A DNA stretch of 14,375 bases from Methanothrix sp. (GTDB lineage: Archaea > Halobacteriota > Methanosarcinia > Methanotrichales > Methanotrichaceae), in NCBI GenBank assembly GCA_012798025.1, contig JAAZNX010000018.1, forward strand, positions 1 through 14,375. The letters run 5' to 3'. Numbering within the stretch: the stretch's first letter is position 1; each line of letters starts with the position of its first letter. This document shows, piece by piece, positions 1 through 6,380 of this stretch. The notes below the pieces were generated by a model. That model saw only the letters and a program-made list of their open reading frames with translations, was not told the origin of the DNA and searched no databases. Made by a program: the position numbers and the translations under genes.

Positions 1-1
1 A

Positions 2-835
2 ATAGCCGCCAAGATCATCGCAGGAGCAAGGGAAGCTGCAGACGTGGGCGGCTTTGAGACGGGAGATCGAATATTAGAGCGCAGAAAGCTGGTAGGCAAG
101 ATCACTACTGGCAGCAAGGGCTTCAACGAACTTTTGGGTGGCGGCATGGAGACGCAGGCCATAGTGGAGCTATACGGCGAATTCGGCTCAGGCAAGACGC
201 AGGTCGCCCACCAGCTGGCCATAAATGTTCAACTGCCTTTGGAGATGGGAGGCCTTAACGGCTCGACCATCATCATCGACACTGAGAACACATTCCGGCC
301 GGAGCGCATCGCACAGATGGTGCGTGGTCTGCCGCCAGGCCCTGAGGGCCAAACATGGGAGCCAGAGGAGTTCTTAAAGCACATCAGCGTCGCGCGCGCC
401 TTCAACTCAAACCATCAGATTCTCCTGGCTGAGAATGCCATGGACCTGGCAGAGAAGCTAAAGGATTCCGAGAAGCCTGTGCGCCTACTCATCGTGGACT
501 CGGTGACTGCTCACTTCCGGGCGGAGTACGTTGGGCGCGGAACACTTGCAGACCGCCAGCAGAAGCTGAACAAGCACCTGCACGACCTGATGCGTTTCGC
601 CGATCTGAACAACGCCTTGATCTTAGTGACCAACCAGGTCATGGCAAAGCCCGACACATTCTTTGGAGATCCTACAAAACCCGTCGGCGGACATGTTTTA
701 GGCCATACTGCCACCTTCCGTCTGTATCTTCGCAAGTCCAAGGGCGAGAAGCGCATTGCCCGGCTGGTGGATTCGCCCAATTTGCCTGATGGCGAGGCGG
801 TATTCTCTGTTACCATGGAAGGCTTGAAGGATTGA
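2..835 (+). CDS. radA: DNA repair and recombination protein RadA (5' end outside window)
   Basis: Archaeal RadA, the RecA/Rad51-family recombinase that forms ATP-dependent filaments on single-stranded DNA and carries out strand exchange in homologous recombination repair. The frame is open from base 2, so about 277 C-terminal residues are visible and the extreme N-terminus is missing. The first residues ([20 protein letters not shown]) are the end of the N-terminal helix-hairpin-helix domain. The Walker A motif GEFGSGKTQ and the Walker B strand LLIVDS followed by the [13 protein letters not shown] segment are intact, as are the LVTNQV motif and the [20 protein letters not shown] stretch near the end. 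These match the family closely and no disruption is seen. The stop codon overlaps the start of the phosphoglycolate phosphatase gene, so the two are probably co-transcribed. The GTG at 44 is internal and is not the real start. Confidence 0.97.
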   Translation: MAAKIIAGAREAADVGGFETGDRILERRKLVGKITTGSKGFNELLGGGMETQAIVELYGEFGSGKTQVAHQLAINVQLPLEMGGLNGSTIIIDTENTFRPERIAQMVRGLPPGPEGQTWEPEEFLKHISVARAFNSNHQILLAENAMDLAEKLKDSEKPVRLLIVDSVTAHFRAEYVGRGTLADRQQKLNKHLHDLMRFADLNNALILVTNQVMAKPDTFFGDPTKPVGGHVLGHTATFRLYLRKSKGEKRIARLVDSPNLPDGEAVFSVTMEGLKD

Positions 836-1509
836 TTCGTGCACTGGTTGTGGACATCGACGGCACTCTGAGCGACCGGAGCAGAGTGCTCTGCCCTGCG
901 GCCATAAATGCTCTTAGGGTGCTGAAGACGCCCGTAATTCTGGCTACGGGCAACACCCACTGCTTCACAAGGACTGCCTCAGTCTTGCTCGGCACGCCAC
1001 GCATCTTCATAGCCGAGAACGGGGGAGTCGTGTCTTACTCAGAAGATGAGATGGAGATCCTGGCGGACCTGCAAATCTGCGAGGAAGCCTACCAGAAACT
1101 CGCAGAGGAGTTTCCCCTGCAGCGGTATAACTCAGGCCGCTACAGATTCACTGATATTGCTCTTCAGCGTAACTTCGATGTGCAAGCAGCCATACGGCAC
1201 GCCAGAGAGCACAACCTGCCTGTGGATATCATCGATACTACCTATGCAGTTCACATCAAAGACAGACGGGTGAACAAGGGCACAGGGCTTAGGCGTGTGG
1301 CCGAGCGAATGGGCATAGAGCTGAGGGATTTTGCGGCCATCGGCGATAGCTACAGCGACCTTGCGATGTTCGAGCTGGCGGGTTTCAGGGCAGCGGTCGG
1401 TAACGCCTGCCAGGAGCTGAAAGAGATATCCGACTTCGTGGCCCAGGCCAGATATGGCGATGGATTTGCCGAGATCATAAATCACATGATCAAGAGGAAT
1501 ATGCTCTAG
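832..1509 (+). CDS. pgp: Phosphoglycolate phosphatase (archaeal HAD type)
   Basis: HAD-superfamily hydrolase of 225 residues, the usual length for archaeal phosphoglycolate phosphatase, which removes phosphate from 2-phosphoglycolate in the cytoplasm. Motif I is DIDGT (D8 nucleophile, D10 acid/base). Motif II is near ATGN (38-41). The motif III lysine is probably K149 in RRVNKGTG. Motif IV is [10 protein letters not shown] (D172, D176, magnesium binding). The region between about 80 and 145 is the type II cap domain. The start is TTG at 832, overlapping the radA stop in the string TTGA. A GGAAGG ribosome-binding-like sequence lies nine bases upstream inside radA, which suggests translational coupling. 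Its stop overlaps the stop of the convergent YkgJ-like gene. Related HAD sugar phosphatases are hard to tell apart, so the substrate is by family resemblance only. Confidence 0.88.
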   Translation: MIRALVVDIDGTLSDRSRVLCPAAINALRVLKTPVILATGNTHCFTRTASVLLGTPRIFIAENGGVVSYSEDEMEILADLQICEEAYQKLAEEFPLQRYNSGRYRFTDIALQRNFDVQAAIRHAREHNLPVDIIDTTYAVHIKDRRVNKGTGLRRVAERMGIELRDFAAIGDSYSDLAMFELAGFRAAVGNACQELKEISDFVAQARYGDGFAEIINHMIKRNML

Positions 1510-2183
1510 CGCTCCTCCATTTCGCAGAGCAATTTTGCCCAGTTATTCTCGCAGATGATCCACCATCCCAGAGTATCTTTGGCAAATTGGCGCGCTGCTG
1601 GACAGAAGGCATCCACTGCCAAGTTGTAAGGCATCTCTTTTAGCGGCGGATGAAGAGGATATTTGGTACAGGTGAGGGGCCTTATGGCGTAGATCTGGCA
1701 CTTCTTCTCATCTGGACTGTAAAAAGGACAGGGCTGCTTGAGTATCCAGGCATGAAGCCCTTTGTCGTATCTGCACATGGACTTTAGCCTCTTGCGTCCA
1801 ATATGCGCTGCAATCCTCTCAAAATCCTCCCTCTCCAGGAGAAGGCCAGCTCCTGGTGTGTAGCAACATCTGCCACAATGCTGACAGCTGAAGCGCTCCC
1901 AAAAAAGCCCCACCCCACGATCAGAGCCCTCGCGCTCGTCGCGGGCTGGCAGTGGCAGAGAGATATCGAAGGGGACCTTCGCGCCAAGGTCGATTTTATG
2001 GAACTGCTCATCCTTTTTTTGCACTGACCAGTGGGGCCGCTGGCGCAAAAGCTGCTCGTGCAGGCCTCGTCGCTTCTCTTCCACGCAGGAGGAGAGGCAA
2101 AGCTGGTGGCAGAGCCGACGAATCTGGGATAGACGATCATTGCACTTATCGCTCATGATTTTATGCCAATAGGGGCTTTGCAT
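1506..2183 (-). CDS. YkgJ-family zinc/iron-cluster-chelating protein
   Basis: Protein of 225 residues containing the YkgJ/UPF0153 cysteine-cluster domain, thought to bind zinc or an iron-sulfur cluster; the biochemical role of the family is not settled. The signature is CQHCGRCC (C100, C103, C106, C107), followed by CPFY (C152), KKCQIYAIRPLTC (C162, C172) and a further cysteine at 194. The first 95 residues are an unusual extension with a CX3CX3C set (C25, C29, C33) and several charged stretches. The ATG at 2183 shares one base with the stop of the acetyl-CoA hydrolase/GNAT gene (TGATG), so the two form a coupled unit. No clear Shine-Dalgarno sequence precedes it. A second ATG at codon 10 is an alternative start. 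The 3' end is convergent with pgp. Confidence 0.82.
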   Translation of the reverse strand: MQSPYWHKIMSDKCNDRLSQIRRLCHQLCLSSCVEEKRRGLHEQLLRQRPHWSVQKKDEQFHKIDLGAKVPFDISLPLPARDEREGSDRGVGLFWERFSCQHCGRCCYTPGAGLLLEREDFERIAAHIGRKRLKSMCRYDKGLHAWILKQPCPFYSPDEKKCQIYAIRPLTCTKYPLHPPLKEMPYNLAVDAFCPAARQFAKDTLGWWIICENNWAKLLCEMEER

Positions 2184-4057
2184 CAGATGCTAGTGTCTCT
2201 GTCGAACATCAGCCTCATCTGCTGGACCTCGCCATCTTTTCTTACCGTTTTAAATCCCATCTTCTTTATCAGGTTTAGGGCGGGGAGATTGTCCTCCAGC
2301 ACCTCTGCGGTGAATCCGAGAAGCCCTTGTCTTTTCGCCAGATAGGTCATATAGGAATGAAGCTCTTTTCCAATTCCTTGATGTTGATAGTCGTCTCTCA
2401 CAACCAAAGCCAGCTCAGCCGTGTGGTCTTTCTCGTTTATGCTGTACTGAGCCAGGCCTACAACGATCTCCCTATCATGGTGCCTTGATAGAGCAAGGAT
2501 CACCATATCACGCGAGTAGTCTACAGCAACGAACTCCTGTAGTCGGGCATGAGGCATGTCCTTTCTGGCGGATGCGAACCGTCTGTACATGCTCTTGCCT
2601 GAGAGCGAGTAGAAGAACTCTTTGAGCAGAGGTTCGTCGTTTATCCTCGCCGGCCTGAGCAGGATTTTCTGTCCTGTTCTGGTGCGTTTCCAGGTTTCCA
2701 AGGCCTTTGGATACTCCGAGCGGCTGTAGGCCTGATCCTTGAATACCAGCGAGAGATTCCTGGCCTCTTCCACCAGCCATGCCCGGAAATCCGGATGGGC
2801 AATGGCAATCAGGTCCATGGCTCTTTCCCTGATATTTTTGCCGTGTAGGTAGGCGATTCCATATTCCGTGACTACGTAATGGACATCCCCCCGGTGAAGC
2901 GTCACTCCTGCTCCAGGACTTAGCCGAGGAACTATGCGCGAGGATTTTCCATCTCCAGAAGTGGAGGGCAGCGCGAGTATCGCCTTTCCCCCATGGGCCA
3001 GTGCAGCGCCACGCATGAAATCAGCCTGACCGCCCACCCCGCTGTAGAATTTTCCATCCAAGGACTCAGCAGTGGCCTGGCCTGTGAGATCAATTTCCAG
3101 AGCACCATTTATTGCAGTCATATTTCTCTGTCCGGCTATGACCAGCATATTGTTGGTGTAGTCGATGGTCCTGAAGCTCACCTCGCTGTTCTTGTGAAGG
3201 AAATCGTAAGTCTCCTTCCTGCCCATGCAAAAAGATGCCACCGCCTTTCCCTGATCTATGGTTTTCCTGGAATTGTCGATGATGCCGCGCTTCATGAGCT
3301 TGGCCACGCCATCGCTGAAGAGCTCGCTGTGCAGCCCAAGATGCTTTTTTCCTTCGAGATTTGATAGCACAGCGTCTGGAAGGCTGCCGTAGCCGACCTG
3401 GATTGTGGCGCCATCCTCTACGATGCGGGCCACATTCCTGCCGATGTGATTGACAATTTCTCCTGAGATCTCGCTCCTGAACGTCAACAGGGGTTCATCA
3501 CATAAAACGACGTAATCCAGGTCTCGGATGTTCATCACCCCGTCTCCATACACGAAGGGCATTTGGGAGTTGACCTGGGCTGCAACCAGGGCAGCTTTTT
3601 TTGCAGCAGGCAGCACAATATCGACGCTGATGCCAAGGCTCACATTGCCATCCTCATCAGGAAGAGAGGTCTGAATTAGTGCAAGGTCGATTGGCAGGAC
3701 CTCCCTGTAAATCAGGCCTGGAACTGCGGAAAGAAAAACTGGTGTGTAGTCTGCTGCAGCGTTATTTACTGCGGATCTGATGCTGTCTCCAATGAAAAAT
3801 GAGTTCAGCCTGAAGCTTTCTTTGAATCGTTCATCGGAGGTGGGAGTTATTCCAAGGCTCCAGACCTGAACCAGCTCGGCATCGAAGATGGCGCTTGGAT
3901 GGGCCTGAACGTAGTTTAGCAGAGCTTTGACCAGGGCCTGAGGCTCTCCGCATGCTGTGCCGATGAAGATCCTGGCACCGGGATGGACCTGCTCGAATAT
4001 TCTCTCCTCTGAGACGAACTTCTCAGGAAAGCGCTGTTTCCAGGCAGACCAGTCCAT
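2183..4057 (-). CDS. Acetyl-CoA hydrolase/CoA-transferase fused to Pat-like GNAT acetyltransferase
   Basis: Bifunctional cytoplasmic protein of 624 residues. Residues 1 to about 435 are the acetyl-CoA hydrolase/4-hydroxybutyrate CoA-transferase fold. The likely catalytic glutamate is E245 in HSELFSDG, which would form a glutamyl-CoA thioester. The glycine-rich segments YSGVGGQADF (338-347) and GVTLHRGDVHYVVTEYG (384-400) are typical of the CoA-transferase C-terminal lobe. Residues about 463-620 are a GNAT domain with the acetyl-CoA loop QHQGIGKEL (558-566). They also carry the RPARINDEPLLKEFF and YRRFAS segments that resemble the GNAT part of Pat-type protein lysine acetyltransferases. Each half appears intact. 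The substrate acid is unknown; acetate, succinate or hydroxybutyrate are all possible. The ATG at 4057 has no Shine-Dalgarno sequence, and a TATA-like box lies about 27 bases upstream, so the mRNA may be leaderless. It is followed by the YkgJ-like gene. Confidence 0.9.
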   Translation of the reverse strand: MDWSAWKQRFPEKFVSEERIFEQVHPGARIFIGTACGEPQALVKALLNYVQAHPSAIFDAELVQVWSLGITPTSDERFKESFRLNSFFIGDSIRSAVNNAAADYTPVFLSAVPGLIYREVLPIDLALIQTSLPDEDGNVSLGISVDIVLPAAKKAALVAAQVNSQMPFVYGDGVMNIRDLDYVVLCDEPLLTFRSEISGEIVNHIGRNVARIVEDGATIQVGYGSLPDAVLSNLEGKKHLGLHSELFSDGVAKLMKRGIIDNSRKTIDQGKAVASFCMGRKETYDFLHKNSEVSFRTIDYTNNMLVIAGQRNMTAINGALEIDLTGQATAESLDGKFYSGVGGQADFMRGAALAHGGKAILALPSTSGDGKSSRIVPRLSPGAGVTLHRGDVHYVVTEYGIAYLHGKNIRERAMDLIAIAHPDFRAWLVEEARNLSLVFKDQAYSRSEYPKALETWKRTRTGQKILLRPARINDEPLLKEFFYSLSGKSMYRRFASARKDMPHARLQEFVAVDYSRDMVILALSRHHDREIVVGLAQYSINEKDHTAELALVVRDDYQHQGIGKELHSYMTYLAKRQGLLGFTAEVLEDNLPALNLIKKMGFKTVRKDGEVQQMRLMFDRDTSI

Positions 4058-4075
4058 GTGTATATCACTATTTAG

Positions 4076-4094
4076 TATTAATAAAAATAGTATA
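4076..4094. promoter_or_regulatory. Shared divergent promoter region
   Basis: The 87 bases between the divergent acetyl-CoA hydrolase/GNAT gene and trm1 contain one AT-rich block. Read on the - strand it gives TATTTTTATTAATA centred near 4084, about 27 bases before the ATG at 4057, which fits a leaderless transcript. Read on the + strand it gives AATAAAAATAGTATAC. A box near 4085-4091 would place the trm1 transcript start near 4111-4117, leaving a short leader that contains GGAGGG (4123-4128). No TFB-recognition element was assigned. This is a prediction from composition and spacing only. Confidence 0.55.
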
Positions 4095-4144
4095 CGCTTA
4101 TGAGAGTTCTTTCGAGACTTTTGGAGGGCAAAGGGTTATAATCG

Positions 4145-5221
4145 GTGCGGCCCGCACTTCGTGCAATGCACCTGCTCACTGAGGGGGCCATAACCTTCGA
4201 GGTGGATGGCTCCTTCTACAATCCCAGGATGAGGCTCAACAGGGACATCGGCGTGGCCATGGCCAGGGCCCTTCGCCTTGTGCAGTATGTGGATGCCCTA
4301 TCAGCCAGCGGCATTCGTGGCCTGCGGGCTGCAAAAGAGGCAAATGTGCAAGAGGTCACGTTAAACGACGTCAGCCCGAGGGCATGCGAACTTATCAGGA
4401 GGAATTCGGCCAGAAATGGCCTTGCCTGTGAGGTCACCTGCTCCAATGCAAATGTTCTGTTGCACGAGAGGCACTTTCAGGCGGTGGACCTGGACCCATT
4501 TGGCTCGCCCTCGCCTTACCTCTCTTCGGCCAGCAGGTCTGCACGATCCTATCTCTTCGTCACTGCCACAGATACTGCACCTCTTTGCGGTGCACATCTT
4601 TGTAGCGGCGTGCGAAAGTATATGGCCAGGCCTCTTCGCACCGACTATCACAGGGAGATGGGAGCAAGAATACTGCTGGGCCTGGCTGCCCGTGAGCTGG
4701 CAAGGCTTGACAAGGCCATGCAGCCCATGCTCACGCACGTCACAGATCACTACGTGCGCACTTACCTGAGGGTGGTCGAAGGTGCAAAGGCAGCTGACAA
4801 GTGCCTGGAAAAACTGGGGTATGTTGAGCACTGTCAAGGCTGCGGCAGCTTTGTCCTTTTGTTTGAGCCCAGGCCCGAGGGCACTTGTTGCCACTGCCAT
4901 GGCAAAACGACCCTGGCCGGGCCCTTATGGCTGGGCAAAATACAGGAGGCGGATGTCATCTGCAGGGCTTTGGAAAACCTGGATAGCAGCGCCAGGGCCA
5001 GGAGATTGCTTGAGATGTGTGCCGCAGAGGTGGATGTGCCAATGTACTACGATCATCATAGCATCTGTGAGAGGCTAAATATCACTCCGGGCAGAATAGA
5101 TGATGTCGTGGAAGCTTTGTGCAAATCGGGATACAAGTCCTCTCGAACTCATTTCTGCGGGCTTGGCATAAAAACCAGTGCGCCGCTCAAAGTGGTGGAG
5201 GATGCAACCCGGGGGGCCTGA
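4145..5221 (+). CDS. trm1: tRNA (guanine(26)-N2)-dimethyltransferase Trm1
   Basis: SAM-dependent enzyme that converts G26 of tRNAs to N2,N2-dimethylguanosine. The 358-residue length is near the archaeal norm. FYNPRMRLNRDIGV (24-37) is the conserved N-terminal signature. ALSASGIRGLRAAKE (51-65) is the SAM-binding loop. DLDPFGSPSPYL (115-126) is the catalytic DPFG motif, and VTATDTAPLCG (139-149) is the following conserved strand. The C-terminal domain has four likely zinc ligands, CQGC (230-233) and CCHC (248-251), typical of archaeal Trm1. The start is GTG at 4145, with AAGGG nine bases upstream and GGAGGG further back. An ATG at codon 8 (4166) is an alternative start that lacks a ribosome-binding site. 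The gene stands alone, diverging from the acetyl-CoA hydrolase gene. No irregularity was found. Confidence 0.95.
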   Translation: MRPALRAMHLLTEGAITFEVDGSFYNPRMRLNRDIGVAMARALRLVQYVDALSASGIRGLRAAKEANVQEVTLNDVSPRACELIRRNSARNGLACEVTCSNANVLLHERHFQAVDLDPFGSPSPYLSSASRSARSYLFVTATDTAPLCGAHLCSGVRKYMARPLRTDYHREMGARILLGLAARELARLDKAMQPMLTHVTDHYVRTYLRVVEGAKAADKCLEKLGYVEHCQGCGSFVLLFEPRPEGTCCHCHGKTTLAGPLWLGKIQEADVICRALENLDSSARARRLLEMCAAEVDVPMYYDHHSICERLNITPGRIDDVVEALCKSGYKSSRTHFCGLGIKTSAPLKVVEDATRGA

Positions 5222-5301
5222 GCTCCTTAAAGCAATTTTAGGGGCAGGCTGCGCCATCCCCACAAATTGTCCTGGGATTTGCCCCCGATTTCGTCCTAAA
5301 G

Positions 5302-5352
5302 CTTAATAAAGTAGAAGTACTTAATAGTGATAGCTGCATTGTGTATAATGCA
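5302..5352 (+). promoter_or_regulatory. Candidate npdG (or small RNA) promoter
   Basis: Three TATA-like elements follow each other: CTTAATAAAG (5302-5311), CTTAATAGTG (5320-5329) and TGTATAATG (5342-5350). The last sits in the loop and arm of a 6-bp inverted repeat, TGCATT/AATGCA, which could be an operator. Depending on which box is used, the transcript would begin near 5330-5370, upstream of or at the hairpin at 5363-5419. It would leave a leader of about 150-185 bases before npdG. No box is clearly better than the others. Confidence 0.35.
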
Positions 5353-5362
5353 GAGACCGAGC

Positions 5363-5419
5363 GGCACGAGGTGACGTTTATTACCCCCTTCATTGCTACT
5401 CCCTTTCGCATCTCGTGCC
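5363..5419 (+). other. Imperfect 13-bp inverted repeat upstream of npdG
   Basis: GGCACGAG (5363-5370) is perfectly complementary to CTCGTGCC (5412-5419). Pairing continues inward through a G-T wobble, TG/CA, one bulged A, and CG/CG, for 13 pairs in total with a 30-base pyrimidine-rich loop. It lies about 100 bases before the npdG start and after the TATA-like boxes. It may be a structured leader, a small RNA, or a trm1 terminator-like element, although no T-run follows it directly. Confidence 0.45.
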
Positions 5420-5516
5420 ATCCCTTCTAACATTTTCCCAAATCCGACGTTCTATTTCTCCATTTCCGACCCGATGGCGCAAAACTGTAAAATAATGGTG
5501 GAGTCATGTCTCTGGC

Positions 5517-6173
5517 ATGAAGATTGCTCTTGTTGGTGGAACTGGCGATATCGGGACGGGCTTTGCCATCCGGTGGGCTGCAAATCACGAGATCATAATA
5601 GGCTCTCGAAAGGCGGACAGGGCCAAGGAGAGCGCGGCAGCAGTCACAAAGCTGCTTGGAGGATCGGAAAACGTCTGGGGAACTGATAACGGCAGCGCCA
5701 TCGCCGCAGCAGACGCCGCCGTGCTCTGCGTGCCCTATGAGCATTTGGCCCAAGTCACCTCGGACCTGAAGTCTTTTTATTCAGACCAGCTCGTGATCTC
5801 ACCGGTGGTGCCCATGAGCTACAATGGGAAGTTCTTCCAGTTCGTGCCTCCGAAGGAGGGAAGTGCTGCATGCCAGGTGCGCTCTCTTCTTCCCGATGGC
5901 ATGAGGATCGTGTCTGCATTTCACACCATCTGCGCAGCTGCTCTGCAGGCCAGGGATCGGGAGCTGAAGGCGGATGTCCTCATCTGCGGAGACGAGCCCG
6001 AGGCGTTAGAGCAGGTCAGCGGGCTGGCCATGGAGGTAAAGAGCCTCCGTCCGCTGAATGCTGGTCCTCTGCAGACCTCTGCCATGGTAGAAAGCCTGAC
6101 GCCAATGCTCCTCAACGTGGCCCGCAAGAACAAGATCAAAGATGCAGGCATAAAGATAGTATCAGAGCGATGA
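5517..6173 (+). CDS. npdG: F420H2:NADP+ oxidoreductase (F420-dependent NADP reductase)
   Basis: Cytoplasmic enzyme that transfers hydride between reduced coenzyme F420 and NADP+, supplying NADPH for biosynthesis in methanogens. The 218-residue length fits the family. The N-terminal Rossmann motif is GGTGDIGTG (7-15). The following GSRK (29-32) offers serine and arginine for the NADP 2'-phosphate. SPVVPMSYNGKFF (95-107), GSAACQ (115-120) and VSAFHTICAAAL (132-143) resemble the F420-binding part of archaeal Fno/NpdG. The ATG at 5517 is the only possible in-frame start, because an in-frame stop lies at 5493. GGTGGAG at 5497-5503 is 13 bases away, which is long. A four-codon open frame beginning at 5506 ends in the npdG ATG (ATGA). 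The gene appears to be a single transcription unit facing the convergent TraB gene. Confidence 0.93.
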   Translation: MKIALVGGTGDIGTGFAIRWAANHEIIIGSRKADRAKESAAAVTKLLGGSENVWGTDNGSAIAAADAAVLCVPYEHLAQVTSDLKSFYSDQLVISPVVPMSYNGKFFQFVPPKEGSAACQVRSLLPDGMRIVSAFHTICAAALQARDRELKADVLICGDEPEALEQVSGLAMEVKSLRPLNAGPLQTSAMVESLTPMLLNVARKNKIKDAGIKIVSER

Positions 6174-6230
6174 AATCTCATATCCGCCTTCGAATGTATC
6201 GCATGATATCCGGTCCCCCTGCGTGCAGTT

Positions 6231-6255
6231 GAGGCCAAAGCACTCAGGTGGCCTC
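6231..6255 (+). terminator. Stem-loop downstream of npdG
   Basis: GAGGCCA (6231-6237) and TGGCCTC (6249-6255) form a perfect 7-bp stem with an 11-base loop, starting about 57 bases after the npdG stop. It could mark the 3' end of the npdG transcript, but no T-run follows on the + strand, so a terminator role is tentative. The rest of the 207-base convergent gap (6174-6380) shows no convincing gene. Confidence 0.35.
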
Positions 6256-6358
6256 CAGTCTGACTCTGATGGGAAGCGACCCCGGCCGCCGACCTGCACG
6301 TCCGCATCAGCCGGCGAAGGGCATGAGCCATCAAGCCAGTCGTTTTCAACTCAAGTAT

Positions 6359-6365
6359 AAAAAAA
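6359..6365 (-). terminator. T7 run after the TraB-family gene
   Basis: Read on the - strand, seven consecutive T residues occur about 15 bases after the TraB-family stop codon, preceded by a GC-rich stretch. Short T-runs of this kind are sufficient for intrinsic termination by archaeal RNA polymerase, so this is a likely end of the M50-TraB transcript. Confidence 0.6.
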
Positions 6366-6380
6366 GCAAGGGGACCGCCG

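Larger units (their letters stand above)
5222..5516. other. Non-coding stretch between trm1 and npdG
   Basis: About 295 bases without a convincing gene. Overlapping open frames here lack start signals and family resemblance. The stretch holds a GGGGCA/TGCCCC inverted repeat (5241-5246 and 5280-5285) just after trm1. It also has two CTTAATA boxes 18 bases apart (5302-5308, 5320-5326) and a TGCATT-AATGCA inverted repeat around TGTATAA (5335-5352). A 13-bp imperfect hairpin spans 5363-5419. A GGTGGAG ribosome-binding-like sequence lies at 5497-5503. It is either a long npdG leader or an unrecognised small RNA region. Confidence 0.6.

Noticed and set aside
511..960. Open frame of 149 codons on the - strand opposite radA and pgp
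   Set aside because: It is fully antisense to two conserved genes and has no recognisable domain.
5921..6349. Open frame of 142 codons on the - strand across the npdG end and the following gap
   Set aside because: It overlaps npdG antisense, its sequence is arginine/serine-rich without a recognisable domain, and no promoter or ribosome-binding site supports it.
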